Origin: Zelonia costaricensis
Lineage: Eukaryota; Euglenozoa; Kinetoplastea; Trypanosomatida; Trypanosomatidae
Length of the DNA: 48,930 bases
Reading direction: 5' to 3'
NCBI GenBank assembly: GCA_030849075.1
Contig: JASAOO010003373.1
Location: 1 to 48,930 of the forward strand
Under the pieces are notes generated by a model. That model ran no database searches, was not told the origin of the DNA, and saw only the letters and a list, made by a program, of their open reading frames with translations. The position numbers and the translations under genes are program-made. Below are positions 12,601 to 20,729 of the stretch, piece after piece. The first letter of the stretch is position 1. Every line of letters starts with the position of its first letter.

Positions 12601-12718
12601 AGAGCGCGTCCATCCACGCGTTTTCACGCGCGGCGGCGGACGCTGATGTTGACACGGGCCGGGATGGGTCTGGACGCGCACCCCCGCCGCCGCCCCGGAC
12701 GCCTCGGTCACCGCGCAT
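9689..12718 (-). CDS. MCM8: MCM8-like minichromosome maintenance helicase
   Basis: A 1009-residue MCM-family AAA+ helicase. Visible parts: an N-terminal region with a C-x2-C (249, 252) and C-x18-C-x4-C zinc-binding set (271, 276); OB-fold sequence LGRLLTIKGTVIRMSP before it; Walker A GDPGLGKSQ (599-607); Walker B CLDEIDK (Asp663, Glu664); sensor I AAGNPIGGRFD; and the Arg finger LSRFD. GDPGLGKSQ and the C-terminal helix VSEARAKVELRHEVTREDAEY favour MCM8 over MCM2-7 or MCM9. MCM8 works with MCM9 in homologous-recombination and replication-fork repair. Two Gly-rich, low-complexity insertions (about 315-350 and 405-530) lie before the AAA+ core, making the protein longer than the human one (840). 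A winged-helix-like tail ends the protein. Start is the ATG at 12718. MCM family is certain; the MCM8 subtype is probable. Confidence 0.92.
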   Translation of the reverse strand: MRGDRGVRGGGGGARPDPSRPVSTSASAAARENAWMDALWELHCGTPLAGAVRYTDAIVEAMWEVFQPLLSELDVYPLTIAEAQPEHINASTAATVPVTDLVMLRVAEPVEHPRRHAGGGEEGGGSGVGTPLTAVMRSALHEQPRIVLALLEFFVAVWLYQFEARQQSSMAQSGTTSTRTTTDAAAAAHATSSSPPLRRVYVAVSGDVRLATPFDHLGAAQLGRLLTIKGTVIRMSPTRISCVRMSYRCGHCGVVKEQATEDGVLTYPGPCASARCRGYRWVAVSEQAVCEEVQLLRLQEHTTFFDAAPTAPSSGSGGATQHGGGGGARGGGGGGAGSQGTSGGGGGMHVMIEVELRPPWLDAVTVGDGVCVTGLLETRRSEGKQGGGMQQVCLRARAVRSLRSQSTASDGDGGGAGALAASGIAAMQHRQRNGALLCAAPAAGPGGGGGGGPWRASVAAGAGLGGGGRGAPSRRPHHGYVDEEEGDDEADFFALRGGGAGTSGSGGAAHHGGAGVGGRPSVGLGAGSGGVDGWSAEEAGRFYEVARHPQWFTRLAASVAPSIFGMELVKQALLLAIVGGNRDKNGGETRSSIHVLLVGDPGLGKSQLLRAACAVAPRSAFVCAHTSSSCGLTMTLTRDPVSGETTFEAGAVVHGDGGITCLDEIDKGVQEHKALLEVMEQETVSLAKAGMIFSMPVRTSLLAAGNPIGGRFDVSKSLAANVNLSPALLSRFDIIACLRNPHGTNGKLQQALTDHVLQWHRRAGPGGEEEAGRGGHRHAARGHATRGDGAAGPLPLPLVQRFLLFCRAQCQPTLCREACDVLQAHYLAQRQHLPEPQYGLHKSAPATASFSSAAPQVSPASSAMGLEATVTPRYLQALIRVSEARAKVELRHEVTREDAEYAVQLLQSCLHSFDGLAAPGSAAVGANAEGGVAAGSARTGKLNQRDAVLQRLKLAIVEENHGVNLFTEQAVLDVCESVGCRSAAAMLRQLNEFGFLLQKAGNKYCLRGC

Positions 12719-12740
12719 CTCGATGCGATGATCTGAGGAG

Positions 12741-12757
12741 CTGAAATACAGATAAGA
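12741..12757 (-). promoter_or_regulatory. Candidate spliced-leader acceptor of the MCM8-like gene
   Basis: In the sense direction a pyrimidine-rich stretch TCTTATCTGTATTTC is followed by AG (the plus-strand CT at 12741-12742), 22 nt before the ATG. This is the clearest canonical acceptor in the window. If correct, the adjacent (CA)n tract lies just outside the mature 5' UTR. Confidence 0.5.
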
Positions 12758-12762
12758 GTGTA

Positions 12763-12794
<32 letters not shown>

Positions 12795-12803
12795 GGTGTG
12801 TGC
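12758..12803. repeat. (TG)n microsatellite (sense CA), MCM8-like leader
   Basis: Long TG repeat on the plus strand with TATG and GGG interruptions, immediately upstream of the candidate acceptor site. Confidence 0.95.
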
Positions 12804-13067
12804 GAATAGTCTGGTGATGCTGCACGAGACTGTTGAAGGGGGGGGGGGAGTGCGTTGATGTGCGTGTGTGTCGGGTTGCGTCAGAGGTGGCGATGGACAC
12901 AGCAAGAGAGCGGTCGATAGGGGGGGAGGGGGGGCTGACGATGTGAGTCTTTAGATGGAGGTGATGATGGGTGTTGCCACGGGATTTTGTGCGACGTTGC
13001 GTTCACCTCTCTCACGAATTTGCCGGAGGAGTGCGCTCGGCGGAGGTGCGGCTTGCAGGCGCCGACG

Positions 13068-13091
13068 CGTGTGTGTGTGTGTGTGTGTGTG
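13068..13091. repeat. (TG)n microsatellite (sense CA)
   Basis: Pure TG repeat on the plus strand in the glutaredoxin to MCM8-like intergenic region. Confidence 0.95.
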
Positions 13092-13513
13092 GGCGCTTCG
13101 TGATATCGAGCTGGACAATGGTGTTGATCGCGTGTCAAGCAGCGCGTCTGTCTATTGCGTGTAGGTGCGACTTCATATGCGTCTGTTCGTGTGTGTATGC
13201 GTGGGTTTGTGCAGAGCCGTGGTGCCCCTCTATGCGTTTGTGTGCGAGCGTACGCGTCGACGTGCGTCAGGGCTGCCTCGCAGCAGTGAACTCAAGGCGA
13301 TGTGCGACCGCCACTGCGCGGCAAATGCGCTTCGCATGCGTCGCGAGAGCGGGATGGGGGGTGGGGAAGGAGAAGTTGTGCGTAGAAAGAAGAGGGACGG
13401 TGAGGTGGCACTCCACGTTCGACGCCGTGCCACACACGAGGTGCGACACTTCATGGCGGCATCTGCCACAGCTGCTTGTGCGCGCGCCGGAGCAAGACCA
13501 CGTCGCACCCCAT

Positions 13514-13539
13514 ACACACACACACACACACACACACAC
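13514..13539. repeat. (CA)n microsatellite (sense TG)
   Basis: Pure CA repeat of 13 units on the plus strand, upstream in the sense direction of the 13068-13091 CA tract. Confidence 0.95.
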
Positions 13540-13790
13540 TCATCGGATGTTTGCGGCGCATCGCGGCCATGAAGGAGAGGGCGGCCTTCTCCGCGATCCT
13601 GCGTGTGTAGCCCGGGGGGGGAGGGGGCACTCCTACTCGCAGAGACACACATGGGCCGTCCTGACGTCGTGTCGATAGCGCGCGGTGCCAGCTCCACCAT
13701 TTCTCTGCAGTTTTCAGGACGGTGTTGACCGGCTGTCAGCGCCACACCGCAACCGCGTGCAGCGGATGTGAAGAGGAGATCGTGCGCGCG

Positions 13791-13813
13791 TCACACACCG
13801 ACACACACACACA
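13791..13813. repeat. (CA)n tract (sense TG), glutaredoxin 3' flank
   Basis: CA repeat with one CCG interruption, about 235 nt past the glutaredoxin stop codon. Confidence 0.85.
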
Positions 13814-14045
13814 GTAGACGGCTTTATTAGGATGTAGCACGAAACTAGAGAAGGAGGGCGGCGGACACCGGCGCCGCGCGGCGTGGGTTGACCCTTTCTC
13901 ATGACTCCACAATCGGCAGGACGGTCAACTCGAAAGCTCCCGTCGGCGCACAGGCAGGGGAACGGTGGGGGGGGGGGCGTGTGTCCCGCGATACCCCTCT
14001 TCATCACTCCCCCCTCTGTGTGTGTCTGTCGACCTCGTGTCGCGC

Positions 14046-14564
14046 CTACATGAGGTCCTTCTCCTTGAGCAGCTTCGTCAGCGACCCGTCCAAAGTCATC
14101 TTCTTCATGATGTCGTAGCCGCCCAGCAGTTCGCCGTCTAGGTACACCTGCGGGTACGTTGGCCAGTCGCTGTACGCCTTCAGCCCCTCGCACACCTCCT
14201 CGTCCTCCATAATGTTGAAGAAGCTGTACTTGATGCCGAGCTGGTTGAACAGGTCGACGAGCTGCACGGTGAAGCGGCAGCGCGGCTGCTCCGGCGTGCC
14301 CGTCAGGAACGCGACGAGGCGGTCGTGGTGGATGATCTGATGCAGGTCTGCCGCGAGCTCCTTCGGAACGTCGTCCGGCGCGCGGCACACCGCAGAGGTG
14401 TGAAGCGCCGCAGTGGGAGTGTAGAGCGCCGCCGCGGCTGACGCACGCCCTGCCGACCCACTCCGCGGACAGGCGCGTGCGGGTGCGCGGAGGCGGAGGG
14501 GGGCGTGGCGCTGCGCCAACACCGTCGCCGCGAGGCGGCTGCACACGCGAGGCACGGCGTGCAT
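14046..14564 (-). CDS. Mitochondrial monothiol glutaredoxin with a CRFT active site
   Basis: A 172-residue protein with an Arg/Ala-rich, acid-free N-terminus (residues 1-60) typical of a mitochondrial targeting peptide, followed by a glutaredoxin fold. Motifs: GTPEQPRCRFT (89-99) holding the single active-site Cys96, WPTYPQVYLDGELLGGYD (134-151) with the cis-Pro TYPQ and the glutathione-binding GGYD. Monothiol glutaredoxins normally carry CGFS and a Lys just before GTP; here the motif is CRFT and the Lys position is Thr88. Such proteins carry Fe-S clusters in mitochondria. In trypanosomes, from memory, mitochondrial paralogues also deviate from CGFS (CAYS, CGFT), so this fits the second mitochondrial type. 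The ATG at 14564 is used; the four codons before it begin with TTG, not ATG. Confidence 0.92.
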   Translation of the reverse strand: MHAVPRVCSRLAATVLAQRHAPLRLRAPARACPRSGSAGRASAAAALYTPTAALHTSAVCRAPDDVPKELAADLHQIIHHDRLVAFLTGTPEQPRCRFTVQLVDLFNQLGIKYSFFNIMEDEEVCEGLKAYSDWPTYPQVYLDGELLGGYDIMKKMTLDGSLTKLLKEKDLM

Positions 14565-15161
14565 GACGACTTGCAAGGGTTCGCGGAGCGGGAGAAGGCG
14601 ATGATGTGGGTGTGGGTGAGTGTAGGTTGCCGCGGGTCAGCGAGCTGTCGCGTGGCACCTCGTCCACACAGAGCGGTGGTGGGGGGCATCAGGGAAGGGG
14701 AGGAAGACGGAAAGATGGTGGAGTGAACCGTGGGGGAGGCACGAGGCGGGGGGAGGGAGGGAAGGCGCCACGAACTGCGTTTGTCCTACCGCAGTGCGTG
14801 TGGACAGACGGCGCAGGACCTTCGCGGAGGGGCGATCGATGCGCGGGGGCCAGCAGGCTTTCGTCATCGCACATCGCTGCCAATCCTGCGACGGTTCGAC
14901 GTACCGAGTTTTGCTTTCCTTGCGGCGGTACGGTGCGGGGAGCGGAGGCAGTCTGATGTTGCTGCGGGTGCGCATCAACACGTGTCACGCACCCGGGGAT
15001 CGCACAGGCACTCTCCTCCTCGCTTCTCGTCTCTCTCTCTCTCTCTCTGAATGCGGACTCAGGCTCCTCGCAGTGTGGTGTGACCATCACACACATACAC
15101 ACGCGCACGCATCGCATCGCGTGACTGGCACGAGCCGTCCTCTATTCAGGTGGGCAGGACG
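14565..15161. other. Intergenic region, 15162-17249 gene to glutaredoxin
   Basis: No gene seen. It holds a sense TG tract (15088-15107), a sense GA tract (TC repeat at about 15029-15048 on the plus strand) and a weak CA-type stretch (14603-14624) 40 nt before the glutaredoxin ATG. Confidence 0.55.
15088..15107. repeat. (CA)n tract (sense TG), 3' flank of gene 15162-17249
   Basis: CA repeat with AT and CG interruptions about 55 nt past the stop codon. Confidence 0.85.
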
Positions 15162-17249
15162 CTAGACGGCGGCGTCGTCACAGACGTAGTGGAGAACGCC
15201 ATCGAGGTACGCCAGTGCACGCACGCACGTGGGTGACGACGTGGCGGCACCAGCACCAGCGCTGTCGACTGCCTCTGCGGCACCCACGGTGGAGCGCGGC
15301 GGCGACAGCTCGTACGTGATGGGGGCGGGCAGTTGCACTTCTCCCTCATCCCTTCTCGCCGCGGAGTCTGCCGTGCTGGCAACAGCGCTGCCTTTATTGT
15401 CTCTTGCGGTAGCCCACCACCACGCATCGCCCTCACCCCCCTCCGCGTCATCAGTGTCACTGTCAGCCCTGTAAGGTGCACCACCGCCATCCGCGTGACG
15501 CAGCAGCGACAGCGCCCCATCCAGCACCACACATGCGCCGGCGCCCCGTGACTCGCTCGCCGCAGTGCTGGGGCCCGGCACGTAGGCAGCGCACAGCGCG
15601 GGGCCTGCAGACGCCAGCCACTCGGCGTGCATCGCTGCGTCGCCCCAGTCGTGATCTAGATCATCGTCCACGTTGCCGCCACTGCCGGCCCACACGTCGC
15701 CTGCGGCATCCGCAGCCCACACGGGTGCAGACGGGTTGCGGCAGTCGTAAAGAAGCCACCAGCGCCCTGCCGTCGCCGCGCACGCGCCCTGTCGCGCACC
15801 CGTGCCGCCGCCAACGCCGCCGCCTGCGGTGAGCGTGACGAGGTAGGAGAAGCCGTTGGAGGCCGGCACGGCTGCCGGGGCCTCCAAGACGGACGCGACG
15901 CGCCAGCTGATGTGGCTGCTGTGGCGGCTGGGTCGGTGGAGGGAGTCCGGTGGTGGGTGTCGATTGAGGTCGGCCGGCAGCGGGAAGAAAACGGTCGGCG
16001 CGACGCTGGTGCCCGCCGTCGTGTACAGCCCGACGTGACGGCGCATGGCGGCCGCCACGACGAGGCCCAAGGGCCCCACGGCAGCGGAGGGCCGACGTCG
16101 CACGTCATGCAGGCGCACCAGCGGAGATGCCCATCGCGGCCGTGGCGCATCAGGTTGCAGCGAGCGGTGCACTCGACGACCGCCATCCTCGTCGCCGCCG
16201 TCGTGCTCGCCCTCCGTCTTGCAGTGCGTGAGCTCCGCAGCGACGCGGAGGCGAGATGCAGTCGCGGCCGTTGTTGCCGTTCCTGAAGCAGCAGCAGCCG
16301 CGGCACCCCCGCACGCCGTGCCCCACTCCCGCTCCCGCAGCCCTGCGTACTCGTCCACCGCCACCGCCTCCTCCCCAGGCGGCATGGCGATTGGCACGCG
16401 CCACGCAGACTCACGTTGCACGGCTGCCATCCACGCCGCTGCATGGGCCGACGCTCGACCCGCCCCCGCCCCCGCCACGCCGCTGCCCGCGTACACGCCG
16501 TCGCCGTCGCGTTGGCAGAGCAGGTGCGCCTCTGCCGGGGGCTGATGCGAGGGCACGTAGTTGCACGGCACGATGGTCGTCACCGCTTTCCAGCCCGGTG
16601 TCGTGGATGGGGGCATCGTGCCCAGCGCCGCGCTCTCAAGACGCCGACTGCGCTGCTGCTGCTGTTGGTGTTGGGGCGGCCCCGTCGTGCTCGCCTGTGC
16701 GTAGCGGCGCTTCCGATATGCGAAGAGGTCGGCGATGTCATCACAGACGGCCGTGTCGTTGTAGAGGAACAGCGTCGTCTGCGCCCATACACCGGTGGAG
16801 CTGCCGGTGGCTGCTGCCGCCGGGTGGGCGACGCGCATCACGGTGAGCGAGGCGCACGCATCGCCGAGCGCGACCGCGGCGTTGCTCGCCGTGTCCATGC
16901 CGGTGGACAGCCAGCACGACGCGGTGAGCGCCCGGTGCGGCTGCGGCAGAAGCACGCGGCATGACGCACGCGTCGGCGCACAAGAAGCGGACAGCGATGA
17001 CGGCGGTGGCGGCTGGCCGTGGGGGCGGCTCTGCTCGGGTGAAGGGATGGAGGCTGCAGTGCCACCCAGCGGACGCGTGAAGGCCGCCACGGAGGCGAGC
17101 TGGCACTCGTGTCGGTTGCGGAGAAGAAGAGCAGATCGATCGGGTGAGGGCACCACGGCAGCCCAGCGCCCGCGGTGTTGCTGCGCCGATGGCAGCAGCG
17201 GTGGGGGCAGCCGCAGCGTCCTCGATGGGATGCACGTCGCGCTGTCCAT
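15162..17249 (-). CDS. Hypothetical protein, possible beta-propeller
   Basis: A 695-residue protein I do not recognise. It is rich in Ala, Ser, Pro and Arg with a Gln run (PQHQQQQQR) near residue 190, an acidic stretch (DEDGG) and several hydrophobic beta-like strands ending in aromatic residues, for example LFLYNDTAVCDDIADLF, RWWLLYDCRNPSAPVWAAD and the C-terminal YLDGVLHYVCDDAAV. Spaced strands of this kind would suit a diverged WD-like propeller, but no canonical WD repeat is present. No membrane segment or catalytic motif is visible. I chose the ATG at 17249; in-frame ATGs exist at 17366 and 17345, but using them would put the (CA)n leader repeat (YTCVHTHTCDAAS) inside the protein. The long open frame with sense composition supports a real gene. 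Confidence 0.72.
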   Translation of the reverse strand: MDSATCIPSRTLRLPPPLLPSAQQHRGRWAAVVPSPDRSALLLRNRHECQLASVAAFTRPLGGTAASIPSPEQSRPHGQPPPPSSLSASCAPTRASCRVLLPQPHRALTASCWLSTGMDTASNAAVALGDACASLTVMRVAHPAAAATGSSTGVWAQTTLFLYNDTAVCDDIADLFAYRKRRYAQASTTGPPQHQQQQQRSRRLESAALGTMPPSTTPGWKAVTTIVPCNYVPSHQPPAEAHLLCQRDGDGVYAGSGVAGAGAGRASAHAAAWMAAVQRESAWRVPIAMPPGEEAVAVDEYAGLREREWGTACGGAAAAAASGTATTAATASRLRVAAELTHCKTEGEHDGGDEDGGRRVHRSLQPDAPRPRWASPLVRLHDVRRRPSAAVGPLGLVVAAAMRRHVGLYTTAGTSVAPTVFFPLPADLNRHPPPDSLHRPSRHSSHISWRVASVLEAPAAVPASNGFSYLVTLTAGGGVGGGTGARQGACAATAGRWWLLYDCRNPSAPVWAADAAGDVWAGSGGNVDDDLDHDWGDAAMHAEWLASAGPALCAAYVPGPSTAASESRGAGACVVLDGALSLLRHADGGGAPYRADSDTDDAEGGEGDAWWWATARDNKGSAVASTADSAARRDEGEVQLPAPITYELSPPRSTVGAAEAVDSAGAGAATSSPTCVRALAYLDGVLHYVCDDAAV

Positions 17250-17528
17250 GGATGCTGCATCGCATGTGTGCGTGTGTACGCATGTGTAGAGTGCATGCGG
17301 CGGTGGAGGAAGACGGGGCGGTGCGGTGGATACAGTGGAGGGCATTGCACCTGCACGCGCACGCATGAGACGTGGCGGGGGTGTCCGCGAGTTGGTGACG
17401 AAGGCCGCACGGTCCAGTCGGCGTCCTGCGGAGGTCGACCATGCCACGGCAAAGCTGTGACGGCGCGTGCCGGGTCTGACGCAAGAGGACACACAGGCAA
17501 CACACGCGCTCAGCGCAGTCCCGTCGCG

Positions 17529-17550
17529 ACACACACACACACACACACAC
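17529..17550. repeat. (CA)n microsatellite (sense TG)
   Basis: Pure CA repeat of 11 units on the plus strand. Confidence 0.95.
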
Positions 17551-17954
17551 GTATATAGAAGACCACCGTCGCCGCCACAGCGGAGCCTTCGATCCCGCTT
17601 CTATTGAAGCGAGCCCTTCGCAGTGAGGTTGGTTGGTGGAGAGCACAGCGGGAGTGACGCGTGCGGAGCGGCCAGCCCTCGCGCATCGCATGCAACCCGG
17701 AAGAAGACGGAGGAGGAGCGAGCCTGGAAGCGAAATGGACGAAGCGAAAGCGGGGTAGGGGGTGGGAGGTTGGGTGTTCGGCAAGGGGGAGAGTGGTGGA
17801 CCAGCGAGGGTGCACGCCCGGTTGTCTACGTGCGGTACCCGCCACTGGACTTGCATCCCCTCCGCCTCCCCTGCGGCCCACCCCGTCCTCCCCGCCGCCC
17901 GGACCTTCGCCGTCACTCCACAGCCCTTCAATGAGCCACAAAACTAGTGTGCCA

Positions 17955-17982
17955 CTCACACACGACCACACACAATCACACA
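17955..17982. repeat. Imperfect (CA)n tract (sense TG), carrier 3' flank
   Basis: Three short CA runs separated by CGAC and AATC, about 165 nt past the phosphate carrier stop codon. Confidence 0.8.
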
Positions 17983-18147
17983 TGACTCTACCGAATCACG
18001 AAGACACACGGCGCCGGGTGCGAGGCCCACGGACTCAGAGGGGGGGGGGGGAAGGGGGACGGCGAGTCTCGAGCACCGCGGCACCCCACTCGCGCGTTGC
18101 TGCGGGCCTCGTCAGTCCCCGTCGTGCCGATGTCCTCAAGCCGTCCA

Positions 18148-19617
18148 TCAGTGCTTCATACCACCCGAGGTCGGCAGCCCGGCCCACACCTTGAAGCCGT
18201 CGTACGTCACCCACTGCAGCGCCGTGAGGGAGCACACCATCAGGAGCCGCGGCGCCAGTCCCTTCCACAGCCCACGCCATCCGAGCTCCCGCACAATCCC
18301 CACCACACCGTTCAACACGCCTGCGCCCCCGTTGCCGCCGCTGCGTGCCGCTGCCATCGTGTTGGCCAGCAGCGGCGCTGATGTGTTTGCCGCAGCGGAG
18401 GACCTCTGGTTCATCTTGGACAGCACTGTGTCCGCTGGGTGCGAGACGAGGCCGCATAACAGACCAGCGACCACGCCCGCCAGCAGACTCACCACGAGCT
18501 TCGCCAGCACGCTCGGCTCCTCCTCCGCGCTCATGATCGACATGGCGTGGAAGAGGTTCCTGAGGGCGACGACGATGAACTCGAAGGAGGAGAACTTCAT
18601 CATCGTGTACGGCACCTGACGGCACCACAGCGGGACGAGGCCCTTATAGAAGCCGTGCAGCCCCTCCGTCTCCCACATGCGCGGCAGCAAGGCACGCAGG
18701 TGCACCGAGAAGGTGGAGGAGGTCTGCATGCGGATCTTAACGGCCTCCCACGGCGCGAGGCCGAGGTCGGCCAACACCTCCGCGAGGCAGCTCGCCAGCA
18801 AGAACATTGCGAACTGGTACACGGCGGACATCTCCACCTCCACCTTGGTCTGCCCGGCGGCCTCGGCGGCGGCAATGCAGTGCTCGATCGGCAAAATCAG
18901 CAGCACGTACTTGAAGATCTCGTACAGAGAGAACTTGAGCGCGCCCTGGATGCAGTACCCCCACAGCGTCGGCAGCCACCCGCGGAAGAAGAGCGGCACG
19001 GCGCGGCGCACGGAGCCGCCGGCCTCGACGCGGTAGAGCTGCACGAAGCCCTCGCGAAAACTGCAGTACTCGCCGACCTGTACGCGGCACTTCACCACAT
19101 CGATCGGTGTGACGACGAGGTGCACCAAGCCAGCCACCACGCCACCCGCGAGGCAGTACACAAAGAACTGAAACGAGTACGGCCACACCCTCCCGGTGGC
19201 CGCGTCGATGTTGTCTGCCGCGGTGGCGCGCCAGACGAGCACGATCAGCACCGTGCAGGTGGCCAACACGGCACCGCAGGCGAAGAGGAAGTGCTGGAAG
19301 CAGATCCGGTCGCGAGCCTGCATCATGGGCGACACGTACGGCGCGGCGGTAACACCAGCAGCCGCGGCCCCGGCGCCGGCCTGGAAGATCGAGGACGACG
19401 ACGTGGAGGGGCCCGTGGTGGCCGTGACAGCGGCGAGGGTATCCACCGCGTTGCTGCCCGCGCCTCCGGCGGTGCCGTCGCAGGACGCGTTGAAGTCGTC
19501 GTGGGCCTCGGCGCCGGTGCGGCTGTAGATGCTGAGGGCGCCGACCGGGGGTGGCATGGGCACGCCGAGGGCGAGGGCGCCAGAGACGGGGGAGCCGTGT
19601 GCCTTGACCGGGTCCAT
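18148..19617 (-). CDS. Mitochondrial phosphate carrier (SLC25A3/Mir1 type)
   Basis: A 489-residue mitochondrial carrier family protein with three repeats, each carrying the carrier signature: TPIDVVKCRVQ, APWEAVKIRMQ and the degenerate HPADTVLSKMN, which is typical of phosphate carriers. Further diagnostic stretches are PTLWGYCIQGALKFSLYE, GFYKGLVPLWCRQVPYTMM and GLWKGLAPRLLMVCSLTALQ, which match human SLC25A3 closely. It would import phosphate with protons across the inner mitochondrial membrane for ATP synthesis. The N-terminal extension of about 130 residues is Ala/Ser/Gly-rich, and one extra hydrophobic helix (FLFACGAVLATCTVLIVLVW) lies before the first carrier repeat; both are absent from human and yeast enzymes. 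Start is the ATG at 19617; 14 further codons upstream are leader sequence. Confidence 0.93.
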   Translation of the reverse strand: MDPVKAHGSPVSGALALGVPMPPPVGALSIYSRTGAEAHDDFNASCDGTAGGAGSNAVDTLAAVTATTGPSTSSSSIFQAGAGAAAAGVTAAPYVSPMMQARDRICFQHFLFACGAVLATCTVLIVLVWRATAADNIDAATGRVWPYSFQFFVYCLAGGVVAGLVHLVVTPIDVVKCRVQVGEYCSFREGFVQLYRVEAGGSVRRAVPLFFRGWLPTLWGYCIQGALKFSLYEIFKYVLLILPIEHCIAAAEAAGQTKVEVEMSAVYQFAMFLLASCLAEVLADLGLAPWEAVKIRMQTSSTFSVHLRALLPRMWETEGLHGFYKGLVPLWCRQVPYTMMKFSSFEFIVVALRNLFHAMSIMSAEEEPSVLAKLVVSLLAGVVAGLLCGLVSHPADTVLSKMNQRSSAAANTSAPLLANTMAAARSGGNGGAGVLNGVVGIVRELGWRGLWKGLAPRLLMVCSLTALQWVTYDGFKVWAGLPTSGGMKH

Positions 19618-19649
19618 GGTGAACCCGGGCGATGGCACGCGAGGTAGAC

Positions 19650-19661
19650 TCACACACACAC
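19650..19661. repeat. Short (CA)n tract (sense TG), carrier leader
   Basis: Opposite orientation to the leader repeats of most neighbouring genes. Confidence 0.85.
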
Positions 19662-19909
19662 TCAGAATGATAATACAAAGTCAATCACTTATATGGACAG
19701 GCGTGCGCAGCGAACACCCACACTGAGACTTGCAAGCACGCACGTACACACACACGGCTACGAAATCAGAAGACAAGGGCACAACAGGTGGGAACCGCGT
19801 CGAGGGCAGCGCACAGGCGTGGATGGGCAGTGCGGAACAAGAGAAGAGGAAGGGAGGATGGAGTGCGACGGCGTCGGTGCGACCCACGACAACACGACGA
19901 GGTACACAG

Positions 19910-19910
<1 letters not shown>

Positions 19911-19942
<32 letters not shown>
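19911..19942. repeat. (CA)n microsatellite (sense TG)
   Basis: Near-perfect CA repeat of about 15 units on the plus strand. Confidence 0.95.
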
Positions 19943-19945
<3 letters not shown>

Positions 19946-20538
19946 GCACGGAGAGAAACACACGCAACTGTGGAGCGAGAAGACAATGAGGTGGACAAGT
20001 GGAAGCGACACTGAGGTCGACTGCGGCCGTGCCGGGGGTGGGGGGCGGCCGTGTCGGGGGACGGCGGGCTGGTGGAGCAGCGAACTCACGCCAACACGCC
20101 GACGGTGGACGGGACAGAGGGGGAAGGAGGGAGGGAGGGAGAGTCGAGGCGAATTAAGGTCGGTGCGTGGGTGTGGGGGCGGGGAGGGGAAGTGGACCGT
20201 TTGGTATTCTCCTGCGTTGGACTCCTGTGGCGGCGCAGGCGTAGAAGTTGGTGCGGGTCGTGCTCGGGGGTGGGGGTGGGGGCCGAGGTACGTGCCGAGG
20301 GGTCGGAGGTCAGACGGGCACGTCGTGACAAAGGGGATGTGGGAGGCGGTAGGGACGAGACGCGGGTGGAGGGACAGCAGGCGGACGGCATCGATGTGCG
20401 TTGCACAGTGGAGGGTGGGGGGGAGGGGTGGCTGGTGGCGACGGCTGGTGCGCCATCAGCCAAGAAGGCCGTGCTCTGACGGAGGCATCAAGCGGTAAAG
20501 CGAACCCGGCAGAAGGAATCACAGAGAGAGAGAGACAA

Positions 20539-20559
20539 CCACACACACACATACACACA
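20539..20559. repeat. (CA)n tract (sense TG), ARPC5 3' flank
   Basis: CA repeat next to a GA run (20522-20535), about 170 nt past the ARPC5 stop codon. Confidence 0.9.
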
Positions 20560-20729
20560 GTGGCGCACGCATACGCACGTCCGTACCGCCTGGTGCCGCC
20601 GGCGCGGGCGAGCCTCTTTAGATTCGTTTCTTGTGTTTCACGTGAGGGCTCTTCGCTCGTAAAGCGGCACATCAACACACCGGCAAACAAACAATTGCGC
20701 GCTCAGACGGAAGCCGGAGGCGAGTCGCA

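Larger units (their letters stand above)
12719..14045. other. Intergenic region, glutaredoxin to MCM8-like
   Basis: No gene seen in 1.3 kb. Sense order is TG (13791-13813), TG (13514-13539), CA (13068-13091), poly-C (12838-12848), CA (12758-12803), then a splice-acceptor-like sequence before the MCM8-like ATG. The plus strand between 13100 and 13250 is TG-rich but irregular. Confidence 0.6.
17250..18147. other. Intergenic region, phosphate carrier to 15162-17249 gene
   Basis: No gene seen. Sense order is TG (17955-17982), TG (17529-17550), then an imperfect CA tract (17264-17288) directly before the ATG at 17249. A G-run lies at about 18040-18050 on the plus strand. Confidence 0.55.
19618..20729. 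other. Intergenic region, ARPC5 to phosphate carrier
   Basis: No gene seen. Sense TG tracts lie at 20539-20559, 19911-19942, about 19745-19756 and 19650-19661, the last only 33 nt before the carrier ATG. This is the one complete intergenic region that has no (CA)n tract in the sense direction. Confidence 0.6.

Noticed and set aside
18547..19647. Plus-strand 366-codon frame
   Set aside because: Antisense to the phosphate carrier.
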